DNA from: Chara braunii
Taxonomy: Eukaryota; Streptophyta; Charophyceae; Charales; Characeae
DNA: 64,000 nt
Direction: 5' to 3'
Assembly (NCBI GenBank): GCA_003427395.1
Contig: BFEA01000078.1
Coordinates: forward strand, 1,940,321-2,004,320
In this document: one piece after another, positions 45,511 to 57,318 of the stretch
Layout: each line of letters opens with the position of its first letter
How positions within the stretch are numbered: the first letter of the stretch is position 1
Notes under the pieces: model-generated
What the model was told of the DNA's origin: nothing
Databases searched by the model: none
What the model saw: the letters and a program-made list of their open reading frames with translations, nothing else
Program-made: the position numbers and the translations under genes

Positions 45511-46266
45511 GCGAAGTTATGATACTTATCAGTATCTCTGTGTGCTCTTATTACGTAAATGTCCATAAATATGAGGCTCTCACTAAAGCCTGATCGCTTA
45601 ACAGTAAGCTGAAAGAAGAAATGCAGCCCAAAATTATTGAAATAATAGGTCAATCTCCTCTAATGCCCTCCGCATGTATCTTGTCAAAGATAGGTCCCCG
45701 TAACATAAACATAATGTGAGAGCCATCGGGAATGGTTAGCATTCAGGACCTATTGATTTAGCCTGACTCAAGCGCTTATTGCAGTAGAGGGAGGGCAGGA
45801 TGGAACACCTCTAACAGTTGACTGCTGGATTACCCATCAAAGAGGTGATGCATACCGCTAGACCTGCATAATGCCTTCCTCAAAGCATTGGTTAAACCCT
45901 ATCGCGACGAACTAGCCTCAGACTAGCCTCCTTGGTTGCCTCTTTTACGCTACAAAGTTCAAACCCTATAAAGAGGTCAAGTAGGGCAGCAACACGTCTC
46001 TAAATACGCAAAACAAGTTAGTAAGGGGGTAGGACCTTCATTTAGGATTTTTTATTGTTTTGTTTTTTAAATTAATTTTTAAAATTTAAATATAATTTTA
46101 TTTTAATTTAAAGGGCCTAAAAATATTTATTCCCGACTTTAAGATATTCATCAAAATTTTGAAGCCGCAAAAATATATTATTTATAATTAAAAAAAATTC
46201 AAAATATCTATAAATTAGTTATGGTCTGGGCTACGAGAGTGGCTCGGGTCCACTCGCCCGGCCGGG

Positions 46267-46269
<3 letters not shown>
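45511..46269. other. No gene recognised; AT-rich towards 46.2 kb
   Basis: No long frames, motifs or repeats were identified. Confidence 0.4.

Positions 46270-46340
<71 letters not shown>
46270..46340. repeat. (TA)n microsatellite
   Basis: About 70 bases of uninterrupted TA. Confidence 0.98.
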
Positions 46341-46344
<4 letters not shown>

Positions 46345-47003
46345 TTAAATGTGGTAAAAAACTTCGTCGTGACCCTGAGGCAAAAGTTGTTTAGTTTATT
46401 TTTTTGCATAACATAGTTTTTTTGGAAAGTATTGAGTTTTTTTTTTTTTTTTTTTTTCTTACCTAGGAGCTTCGGACCTTCCCTAGTGCTTGCACGACTG
46501 GGCCGCTTGAGAAAATAGGGGGACCAGGGCGCACCGGCTGGTAGCCTAGATAAGGGCAAAAAAAAAAAAATTTAAGTTTTAAATTAGGTTCTTTTTTCGG
46601 GCGCCCGGACACCGAACTTGTGTCCGGATACACTTTTGGATGCCCAATTGGACCTGGCCATCGAGTGGGTTTAAGGCAGTCCCAGCGCGAAAAGAAAAAA
46701 AAAAGAAACGAACGTAAAAAAAATTCAGAAACAAATATTTATTGTAAAATTGTAATACAAACAACGTTCGACTGAGAGTTACATTAAAATTCCTCACTAA
46801 ATCGCAGAAATAAATAAAAATAACGAAATAACACAAAAGGATCCCCCGTCAACCCATCTTAGCCGTTTTAAAAACAATTCATACCCCCCTTTCGTCCCCT
46901 TGGCAACCAACTCTAAAAAAATAAAACGAGCGCGAATTTGGGATCCTCAGGGAGAGCACACAAGGTTTTTTTTTTTTTTTTTTTTTNNNNNNNNNNNNNN
47001 NNN

Positions 47004-47042
<39 letters not shown>

Positions 47043-48544
47043 GTGCGTTCGGGTACCCTAGGAATCACGACCTGGTGCACTGCAAGTCCAAAAATTCCTA
47101 GGTTAAATTTTTTTTTTTAAAACTGATAAACTGCAATACTATTTGATTTTTAAATTTATATATATATATATATATATATGTTAAAGCCAAATATATATAC
47201 CATAAGATTTCAGGATATTAAAAAAAAAAATAATCTCACGTTTTCAAATATTATTTCTCAAAATGTTAAAACAAAGAAGTAGTTAACTTCGGGTTTTTCG
47301 GTTTCAAAGAAAAAAATTCAAATTTTATTTTACGAAACATTGGCTAACCGATAAGGGTTTTCCCACATTTCAGTACAAAGTTTGTTCGAATATTACACAC
47401 GTGTTTTATGACAATTCTGCACTCTTCTCATATTCGAATTTATCACCCCCGATCATATTCGAATATTTGTAAAAACAAATTGTCAAAAAGTGCGCATTAA
47501 AAGACAATTAGGTTTGATGGATTATAATTCAAAATTAGCGATTTGTAAAAGTTTTATCAATTTAAAAAGAAAGCGATTAAAAAACCTAATAAAACTAATA
47601 CGTGATAAGGGCATTTTTAGGAACGCCTTGAACCAGTTCCACGTAAGGAACGTGTTAAAAACTCAAAAAAATCCTCCCTAACAAAATTAACCTCGGCACC
47701 CACTTCCGAAAACCACTTAAATTTGAAGTTATAAAATTTAACAACATTTTTATTTAAGAAATATAAATGATAAAATTTCGATTAAATTGCTCTAGCTGAG
47801 TTTTCTTCGTCGGTTTCACCCACAAAGGAACTTAACATTTTCAGATAAAAGAACAGTTAAACTTTGGCCCGGATGTTTACCGATCAAAGACGTTCAACTC
47901 GGAAGTTAAAATTAAAAGAAGTTTTTAAACCCTTGATAAAATATATTTTGAACTAACTAACTAAATAGGGTTTCAAGTAACGAAAATTTTCTTTTTGCGT
48001 GTGCCTACACGCTCACAGCAGAACCTTTTCGTTCGTGTAAACTTCACACAATTTTGCCCGGTCGTGTAACCAAACTTTGTAAATATTTTTTTTATTACCC
48101 TTTTGTAGAATAAAATTTAATAAAAAAAAATTAAATACAATAAATTTAAACTCAGTTATTTGAGACTATTGGGGTTCGTACTAGGCTCATAAGATCTCGG
48201 TTTTCCCCTAAATATCTAAAAAAATTGGGAAAACTTAACTGGTGAGGCGTCCACTTTTACTGCTTTAATTTTTAGTAAAGTAAATAGAACGAGAAAAAAA
48301 ATTCAATACCTTGAGTTTCGGTGTACGATTTCGAGAACCGACGGTCTCAAAGTCTTTAGAGAATCGTCTCCGTCATATTTGGCCCAGATATGCTTTGCAT
48401 GTAAATTACCAAATCGTCAGATGTATGTATAAAATGTTAAAAAATAAATAAATAAAATCGATAAATCAACTAATTACAGTAGTTATTTATGTTATATCTT
48501 TGCTTTCGCACCCTCTGTTTGATTGGGAAGGCCACAGCCTTCAA
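46341..48544. other. AT-rich, poly(T) with 17-N gap, no gene recognised
   Basis: T-rich and A-rich homopolymers are frequent. A T run at 46965-47040 contains a 17-base gap (46987-47003), probably a homopolymer the assembler could not resolve. A short (TA)n lies at 47156-47180. GGGCGCCCGGACACC at about 46600 loosely resembles CGGACGTCCGGGACC at about 61715. Confidence 0.5.
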
Positions 48545-48835
48545 CGAAAAAAATTCCTAGAATTAAATAATCATTCTATATTAAAATTATCATCTAAATT
48601 TTAAATTTTCATTCCATCTTAAAAAATGTCTTTCCAATTTTAAAATTTTTCATCTTACTTGCAAATTTTCATTTTAAGAATAGGGTATCCCTTCTTGTTT
48701 GGACTACATGCTAGAGATGGAATGAAAGTCTACATGAGTTCATGAAATATTTGAATTGGACTGTCATTCTAAGTAAGGATTTTCAGTTATAAATAGGTTA
48801 ATCCAATCTAAATTAGAAGATATTTGTCATAGTAG
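48545..48835 (+). repeat. Interspersed ~280-bp repeat, copy 1
   Basis: This matches 63410-63672 in the same orientation, including AAGAATAGGGTATCCCTTCT and GTAAGGATTTTCAGT...TAAATAGGTTAATCCAATC. An inner inverted pair (TTCATTCCATCTT against GATGGAATGAAAG) suggests a MITE or SINE fragment. The ends are not sharply defined. Confidence 0.8.
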
Positions 48836-50240
48836 AATGGAAATTTAATTAAAACATTTTATAAACTCGGCGCCACATTTGTGAGGGAACTCGGGGAGGA
48901 AGACAATGTCCGTCGCTAAAGCTATAAGCAATAGCGATTATTACTCGTCGTACTCGCTTCAGAGGTCCTCAACTGCGTGACAAAGCGCAGGGTTTGATTG
49001 GTATGTCAGTGTCCCACCATTTTATTGTGGCTGATATCTTCTTCTATGATTGGAATGAAAAAAAAAGAAACAATCTTTGATCATAAATATATTATTTAAC
49101 TCCGACCCGCAGATCTGCGACTTGGGCTGAAACCCCTTTCGACTTAACCCGTGGGTTTTCGGATTTAAAGTCGAAATTTGTCCTCCACAAAAATTAAAGA
49201 TTGAAATTGATGAGGTATTTCAGCAAATGACCACCGTTAGCAAGATGACGGTAAATGTACATAGCAAGAAGGACCAAGATCAATGCAAGAGTAAAACTCT
49301 GTCAAAACCATAGGGGTCCTTTTGCTATTGGGTCTGACCTTGATCTGAAGGTTCATGAGCATACATATTCCATTTATCTATTTATTTAGTAAGAAAGTAC
49401 ACATGTTGATTGGGCGGCAACCTCTAGTGTTCTTAAAATTTCTTACGCTGTGGTGGTGGTATTAAGTCTAAAGACGGATCACCACGAGGTTTTTCCCTTG
49501 TTTGATTTTGTGCCAGGCTTGAACCGCGATGCAAGATCTGTCAGCGCCCAGAGCTCACAATTGTGCACGGAGCATGAACGATATCTGAACATTATTGAAG
49601 GAAAAATTTGAATTGTCAGATCATCTGTTTTGAGGTCCCCTTGAGGCGTGTGGAAACATATATTGGAATGGTGATTTGCATAAGAAGTTATAACCGCAGA
49701 AAAATCTTCTCCTTTCTTATGAACCTTGCATCCAGCCGTCCGTCAAAGGTCAATCGCGGTTAATGTCGCTCCGAACTCCTTGGTTCCTCACTCTCCGTCT
49801 TATATTGCTGCTCTCCACACCCATTCCCTCTTTATCACCATAGTTTGGTTCCTTATCTTGAGCGTCTCTCTTCTTCTTCAACATTCATCGTGCTTTCTGC
49901 TTCTTACTGGACTGAGTGTCTGATCTCAACTGGTTAACCGATCTAGCCCACTTAGCTGGTCTGGAAGATCAAGTGATCTTCCTGATTGACTGATTTTTTC
50001 GAAGAGCTGATAAGTCAGCCTACGATTGAATGGTATGACCTCCCAGGTAGATTGTAGTTGGTTCCCCCTGATTGGCTGTTTGGATTGTCGTATTCGGGCG
50101 ATTGGTTGGCTATTGTGTCTGACTCTCAATTGCATGTAGTTTGATTTCTCGCTGACTAAATACCCGTTAATCCGATATTGTGCTTGTATTGGTTACAACA
50201 CATTCATAACAAAAAACATGTGCTTAAATGAGTAACTTGA

Positions 50241-50277
<37 letters not shown>

Positions 50278-52946
50278 TAGCGTGCACTGGCTATCACTCA
50301 CTCCCTTTATCTAATATTTTCACGTGTATTTTTCCTTTCTTGCACACTCCCAATCATCCCTTTTCCTCTCTCACACTGAACGCTTGGAAGTCTTCCTTTA
50401 TGGCATCACTATTTCGCTCATTAAGACTCGAATGAACTCGGTCCCACTTACAGCTTGATTCTCGAGGGCAAATATTCAGACTGGTGCGTCTTCCCTCTCT
50501 CTCATCAGCTCGCTTAGAGACACAATTCTCACTGTCTCTCTCTTTCCCACAAACACTCGAGAACGAGCGTCCATAGTTGGAGACAGGTGAGAAGAGTCCA
50601 CTTCCCACGCATGCTCTCACTGACTGATGTTTCCATGCTCATGAACGGTCACAAACCCATGTCATTTTTGCGTTGGTCGCTTTAGGTAGCCTTGGTCTCT
50701 GTTGAGGCTGTTGTCTGCCCCTGGTCTCAAATGCAGATTGACCTCGTGTGTTTTGTGTCTCTGACTATATCATGGAAGCATATGCCCAAGGTGTCTCCCT
50801 TCTTTAAAATGTTGAGGGGTACCGCCAGTACCGAGGCTAAGGCCTGATACCCAGACAAAGGGTCTAGAATCTCAGCATGGAACTGACCCAACCCCTATGT
50901 TACCCATTTCGTGGTGTCGACCAGGCCAACACTTTCATCTCCCTGTAGCCAAATAAAGCAGCAAGGTCCAACGGGTCCCAATACTCCAGATAAAATCAAA
51001 TCAGTGACCATGCCGAAACCAGGATTGAGGCCCAAAAAGATAAAGCTAGTGTCAGGGTAGAAACATAGAATCGCCGTCCTCAGGAGAATCCAAGTGTTTA
51101 TTGAGGTCAAAGGAAACTGAATAAACAGGCTGTCAGAACTTGTAGGAACTCAAGTGACGGACCTCCGTGTCGGCGGACCGAGAAGACCGCAACAACCGTC
51201 ACATGCGAGGAGGAACCGTAACCCGCAAAATAGTCAATCCAGCACATCAGCCGACACACTTAAAAATAGGAAAAATGTGTGATTTGCTTACACCCAAAGC
51301 AAGGGTCGTACACGACTAATAATTTAAAGTGAATCGGGGTAACAACGACGAAAAGATAGCAATGCACAAACACGCAGAATCAAGAAAAATCATGGGATCT
51401 TGATTATTTTTCATCGTTCATTAATTTTTTTATTATTTTTTTGTCAATGCCAAAATCAATAAATTACCGTCGTTGACTCAAACTTATAAAATCGCTCACG
51501 GGGAAGCCCACAAGCGCGTTCGCTGCTGAGTTTTCGAGAGAATGATTGTAAGGCCTCATAAAGAGATTGTTAAAAATAAAATAAAGTAGTGTAACTACTA
51601 TAAGAATAGGCCTAGTGTTAGTAAATGGTTATGTGAAAAACAAGGGTCGACCCACATACTCTGTTTTTCCACGATCGGTCATACAGGAAAAGTCAAAGAT
51701 ATGTGTCTGTTCGGCGGACAAAGACGCAGAATCCGCTCATTTCGGGTGGCAGACACTCTTCAACCGCTCGACACTTTTACCCTACCAGTATCAAGGTAAA
51801 CTTGGAAACAGTAATGATAGTCACAAGAGGTAGCGACCCAGCCCTGAAGGAAGCATAGTCGAACGAGCCTTGACGCATGAAAATTCGACGTTAGGCTCAA
51901 GCAATCACCCACGAGCCCCCTAAGTTGATCGACCGGAATCTCATGCCCTCTACTCTCTCACTTATCATCGAGAAACCTATCATTATCAATTGTTGGCCAC
52001 TTGACCAACCAGTGACTCATTCCCTCAACTCTCCCACCACTGACCCTAGCTGCGTATTTAAGGCGGGGTACTTATCATTAAGAGCCCTATCATCATTAGT
52101 AGTTGATCATAACCGCCACCCCAACCCATTTTCTTGCCATTGTCGTATACTACGTATTGTATGCATGCCTTATCACTTTTTGTATTTCTTATTGTAATTT
52201 TTTTTTTCTAGTACATAATTAGTCGAGTACGAGATCTAAATGTCTCTTCTTGCGTGGACTCACTAAAGTCAGGCCATCGACTTTGCCCACTTCCTGTCGT
52301 GAGGTTGAGTGGAAGTCCACGAGGGAAATTTGTTACTTGATCTAGTGAAACCCTGCCAAATAGGTAAGAGATCTCAAAGCAATTAGAGTTGGTGAGAAGT
52401 GTAATGGGCAACTATTTTGCACGGTTCAGAGTGACCACTAATAAAATTAAACTTTAAAGCTTAAACCAGAAACAAATAAAAATAAGTGGCATAAAGTAGA
52501 TTTCCTTGAGTTTCCAAATTCGTCTAACTTCGTATTCTGGAAGCATAAACAGTATATTGAAATACAGTTGGACACTACTCCCTACCATGGATCATTTGTG
52601 AAGTGAACACTAGTGACAGGTGCTCGTATCACCTGCCACCAGTGTACGTGATGTTATGTGTAATAGACCGTGTATTGTAAATGTGCCCTTAGATACATAA
52701 CGACGACATGCCTATTTAAACACGACCCCCGAAAGTTCGATGTCGGACTCACAACCTACATCCTATAACATGTGTATAGGCTCGGGGAAATCAGAACGTA
52801 ATGTGTGAGATATCTAGGCTGGGGGAAACCAAAACAACCATAGCCAACAATTAACACTGAAGCAAAACTTATTCAGTTTATTGTTTTTCATAATATTAGT
52901 TTTTTAAGGATTTGGATTTTATTTTTTTGTGTTTTGTTTGCAGGGA
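48836..52946. other. No gene recognised; (CT)n at 50242-50274
   Basis: Four kilobases with only short frames. A TATA-like GCGTATTTAAGGCGG occurs at about 52051, and a TGTTATGTG...TATTTAAACACG stretch at about 52652-52725 resembles the start of an LTR. I found no second copy to prove it. Confidence 0.4.
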
Positions 52947-53290
52947 CCTACGTTGCATAACGCACACGTACATGGTCTTTTTGTACAAAACGTACAGGGA
53001 ATATCCGTACGGGAACCTGTACGGGAACCTGTACCTCTTGTACACCCGTACAAGGGAAAAAAAAAAACGTTATAAAAAATATATGAAAAGAAGTATGTGA
53101 TGCAACAACACAAAACAAGCAACATTCACTCAAGCATCATTTCCCGATTCTTATTATAATTTGATAAAAACAATAAAACCAATAATGGATAAAAAAAAAA
53201 AAAAAAAAAAAACTACTACGGGGCCCCTCACGTACGAGTAGCGTATAAGTACAAAAGTACGAATCCGTACTCGTATAACAGTGTGTACAA
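52947..53290. mobile_element. GTAC-rich small element, copy 1
   Basis: One end reads CTACGTTGCATAACGCACAC followed by repeated GTAC words (GTACGGGAACCTGTAC). The centre is A-rich with an A21 run. The other end has CACGTACGAGTAGCGTA and TCGTATAACAGTGTGTACAAGT. A reverse-complement copy lies at 63673-64000. The two ends resemble each other inverted (GTTGC with GTAC), so it looks like a non-autonomous inverted-repeat element. No coding capacity. Confidence 0.6.
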
Positions 53291-54062
53291 GTCGCAACAC
53301 AGACAGGGACCACCTTTGGTCCTTGCCCGGTCGGGACGCCCGGACACTTAAGGTAAACCAGGCAGTGTGGTTCGTAGCCCCTTAACAGGGAGTGCAGCGA
53401 CGCGACGTGGTTCATAGCCCCTTAAAAGGGGGTGCAACAAACATACCTATATGATCATTTAATTTTGGTAAGACCTTTTATTTTCTTTAATAGGGTCTGC
53501 TAGTTGGTTCAAACCACCGGGACTGCCAACGCCGAGGCTGTATATAAGCCGCAAGATGCTGGCATGACTGGACTTGGGACGTTGATAAAAATTCATACAA
53601 CTAGAAACGTCACTGCGTTGTACCAATGCCTGGTGATATACAAGTTGTGACTTCAAAAAGTAATGACGGCTTAAAACTGCACGCGAACCCGTCGTGTTTG
53701 ATGCAGCTAAGCGGGGCAAGGTGCAGCCACAACCACCTGATTGGAGACACTGCAAAGATAGGTCTGGCAGATCACTCTTGATTTGTTGAGAGTTCCCCAC
53801 TAGTAAGGGTCTTTGGCCCTACTTGCCTGACCGCCTAATTTTGTGAGAGCCCATCTCCACTCGGGGTGGAGAAAGGAGACATTTAGGTGGAGGGTAGCGC
53901 TGTCAGGTACTAGTGTTGTCAGGGTTTAAGTCCCACTTCTGGAGGATCAGGCTTTGTTTCAAGTACAAAACGGTTCCTGTCATGGGAGCGAACATCTCAC
54001 AACCCCCTAGTGACCACTTCGAAATATACTCAGAAGGAAGGCTAAGCTCCTGCTAGTTGGAG
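53291..54062. other. Unassigned; may contain diverged ACCACC-family ends
   Basis: CAAACCACCGGGACTGCC occurs at about 53510, similar to the TIR family, but I found no convincing partner. No gene recognised. Confidence 0.35.
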
Positions 54063-54272
54063 TTAAACCACCAGTACTTGGCCCATACATCGACCGCAGG
54101 GCATTGCCGTTAACGCCTCACAAGTTTCAGAGGCTCTTGGTACTGACCCTCGAAAGTTGGCGCTGCCAGCCAAAACAAGTGTTTTTTATTGCGCTGGCAG
54201 GTAGGCGGGAAGCGGTGCGCAACCCGTTTTTAGGCTTGACATAAATAGCTGGCCCAAGTACTGGTGGTTTAA
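54063..54272. mobile_element. MITE with TTAA flanks, ACCACCAGTAC family
   Basis: ACCACCAGTACTTGG (from 54067) is the inverse of CCAAGTACTGGTGGT (to 54268). Both ends are flanked directly by TTAA (54063-54066 and 54269-54272). TTAA duplications are typical of piggyBac, though the terminal sequence is not the usual CCC/CCT start. About 202 bp, non-coding. Confidence 0.7.
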
Positions 54273-55119
54273 CCCACAGCTGGTTCAAAGAAGCAAGCCC
54301 CACCTCGCAGATGCCACACAATTTGCAGGCAACTGCTCTTTGGTAATCAGTCAATCCTAGGGGAAGATAATTTTCCCTTCTCACTCCACACAGACTCACC
54401 GTGGTTGACTCGGGAGAAACAAAGTTTTTCACAATAGGCATAACCGGGCTAGCGGGGAATAACAGGTTTTAAACACTGCTACTGTAGTACATGCCAACTA
54501 TCGGTCGCGGGTCCCTTTCGAAGACCGCCCGCCGCCGATTTATTTTATTCACGGTGCTTGACCTCCTAAATTTTTTGAGGTCTCAAAATAGGTTATTTAG
54601 TTGCCTAGGGCCCTGTAGTGGTGGTTTCAGCTACCCTCGAACATAAGACACATAAAAAACCTTGAGGAAAAATTGAACCAAGTACAGGAGGTCATCTTCA
54701 TTGCTTGGCGGGCAAAGCTGATAAAATCGACTCACCATCCGAATAGGGGACTGGGTGGTTAGACATTATTATCTTTCAATCCCGCTCAAAGTCCATGCAG
54801 TCTAGATAAAAGAAAAAGGGAGATGTAAACTAGAAGCGTTTTATGCTCAACTACCAGGAGTGTAATTCTAAGAGCTAAAGCGCAATGCAGACTATGATTG
54901 CACGACAAGATAGTGGGGAACCACGAAATAGGTTTGTATGTGTAGAAGCCCACCATCCCAATCCAGCAAGTGACTAGGAAAACACCCACTGCGCATGTGG
55001 GGCTACTCAGGAAAAGGGGGATGCAAGGCCTCTTGTGAAAGCCAGCTAGTGAACAAGAGAGTTATAGACTGATGGAGTGGGGACGAACCTTTGAAGACAG
55101 ATGAACTTCAGAACATATG
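54273..55119. other. No gene recognised
   Basis: Only short frames. AGTGGTGGTTTCAG at about 54617 is another possible diverged end of the ACCACC family. Confidence 0.35.
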
Positions 55120-55123
55120 TTAG

Positions 55124-55289
55124 ACCACAAGTACATCCGAAAAAACTGATTGAGCCTCTCCTAAAAAATAGGAGGTCATGAACCACTGATTCGTTTATCG
55201 ACGGTCTATGGCCTCCAAATCTTTTGGAGAGGCTTAATCTGGTCTTCTGGATGTACCAGTAAGTCTTCTTTTTCCCATGTACTGGTGGT
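55124..55289. mobile_element. MITE, ACCACCAGTAC family, diverged
   Basis: ACCACAAGTACAT (55124) is the inverse of ATGTACTGGTGGT (to 55289) with one mismatch. An inner pair GAGCCTCTCCTAAAA and TTTTGGAGAGGCTTAA extends the fold. No clear target duplication. Confidence 0.6.
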
Positions 55290-56693
55290 CTGCCCTCAAA
55301 GATCAGATCCCTATAAATCTAGATAGCACAGATTATCTCCGTTAACCGCCTTTAAGATTATCTGGCTAGATAGTCCAGTATATGGCTGGATTATCCGAGA
55401 ATGTTATCCGAAAATCCAAACAATAAAAAAAATGCCCCAAAAGATGCAAAAAAAAGTGATATATTGTACATTTTAAATATAACAGAACATTGGCAGAGAT
55501 CTGCCCGTACTTCAGGGACCTGTTGACGTCATCAACGGCCGTCAAGTTGTAGATAGGCTAGATAGGAGCTGTCATTTGTAGTATGGGCACAGAGCGCCAG
55601 ATAGGATTTTGACACTGGTTCATTGTTGATGAGGATGAGACTATTCCAGCATTGTCACTTTCTAACTTTTGCTGTAATCTTATTTGGTGGAACTTGTGTT
55701 GCAATTTTGTTTTTGGTCCGAGGTCAAGACTATCTGGTTCCATGTGTATGATGCTGCTTATTTTTTGGAATTCGCTATCACTCATTTTCCCTGCATTTTG
55801 GTATCAGGGTTGTGGTCTGTTGCGCTAATCTGGCGCATGTCTTCTGCCTATGCGGTACATGCATGCGGTTTGCTGGGTGAGTGACCATAGGGAGTGTGTA
55901 GTGAGGAGGGCGAAGGCAAGCAGGCGACCCAAGTGGAGAGGGGTATCGCCAGGAAGGCTATGATGTGGTTTATAGATGTTCGCAGTGTGATGAGAACTAT
56001 CTGATGTGCGATTGATGCTGAGGTGGAACAACGGTGTAATGCTGGCTGTGTCAAAGCAGCGATTTGTCATCAGAATAGACGTCAGGTCATCTGGTCCGAA
56101 TATTTGTGGTTGAAGGCTTGAGAGTCCTCTCATGTGAGGAATCGACTGTGCTCAACTTTAAGAGTAAGCATTGTTCACGTAGAGTATCTTGAAGGAGAGG
56201 GTGGAGCTATCTGAAGGACCCTGGACGAAGCATTGGGTCACGGTCACCATGCCGACCCACCAGGAGTAGAGCACACATGCTTTGCTGCTTTGTCCTTTGT
56301 CTGCCTGCTGCGATGTTAGATGGGTTATAAGGGGCATGCCAGCCCTATAGGGGAGACGAGTACCGGACGTCTATGAATAAGTACGGACGGGGTTACCTTC
56401 TATTGGATGTGATCGTCGTCCTGTCTACGACGTTAAATAGTTCCTGAGGACTTCGGGGGACGCCCTTAAACACCTCTTGATCAGCCAATCGGTCGGTGTA
56501 AGGCTTACTGCACGCGAGGGTAAACATTGAGCAGGGCTGGCCAACTCAGCATAGTTTCGGGGCACAGCGGTGGGCCGTGTGCACACCTTTAGACACACAC
56601 ACTATCTAGGTCACTTAGGAACGCTGACGTGAAGCGAAAATCAAGAAGAATCGAGGGAGAGGTAGGTTTCAGGTGATCAGTTTGGGAAAACAA
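55290..56693. other. Unassigned; possible 5' LTR/leader of the 57-63 kb gypsy
   Basis: No coding motif. The part 56300-56650 (with GATCAGCCAATCGGTCGGTG and TGTGCACACCTTTAGAC) is in the right place for the LTR or leader of the gypsy starting at 57319, but I found no matching 3' copy after 63.2 kb. Confidence 0.3.
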
Positions 56694-57001
56694 CCATTTC
56701 GTCAAAATGGACAATTTTTATTTTTTGAACGAAATTCAAACCAAGTTTTTTTGCCGAAAACTCGTCAAAATTTGTTGTTCCTGAGGGTCTAACGTTTTAC
56801 AAATGCTGGACCCCCTGGCTGTACATGGACCTAGCTTGAGACCAGGCACCTGGTCTCAAGCTAGGTCCATTTACAACTAGGGGGTCCAGCGTTTTACAAA
56901 CGTCGTACCCTCATGAACAGCGGATTTTGACGAGTTTTCGGCCAAAAAACTTGGTTTCAATTTCGTTTAAAAAATAAAAGATGTTCATTTTGAAGAAATG
57001 G
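56694..57001. mobile_element. 308-bp near-perfect palindrome (hairpin MITE)
   Basis: The two arms of about 153 bp are reverse complements with few mismatches and a 2-base centre (56847-56848). Landmarks are CCATTTCGTCAAAATGGAC at the left and GTTCATTTTGAAGAAATGG at the right, and 22 exact bases on each side of the centre (56825-56846 against 56849-56870). A transcript would form one long hairpin. No coding capacity; target duplication not found. Confidence 0.85.
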
Positions 57002-57318
57002 AAGTTGGAAAGATTCCACTCACCAAATAGCCAAACAAATGATTATCTTTTTACCTTTGATTAGTTAGATGTACAGCCATTGACATCTGATAGACGGCAT
57101 AGGTAGAACAGTTTCTGCTCATGTGCTTTCTGTTTGCGGAGTCCAACTAGTCAAGAATAATAGTATCATTTGTAGGAACCTGGACTTACCTGTTGGACCC
57201 AAATGTGTATACATAACCACCGATTAATGCTTTTATTTATTTTAAATTAGTCTGAGCACGACGCTGTGGTAGACAACCTAGAGAAATGTAGTGCAGACAG
57301 TGTGCGGTGCGGTGGCAG

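Noticed and set aside
47490-47681. Lys-rich 63-codon frame
   Set aside because: AT-rich DNA gives Lys/Asn/Leu-rich frames by chance; no motif or neighbour supports it.
52652-52725. Start of a Copia-type LTR (TGTTATGTG..., TATTTAAACACG)
   Set aside because: No second copy, no CA end, no primer binding site and no Copia pol in the window.
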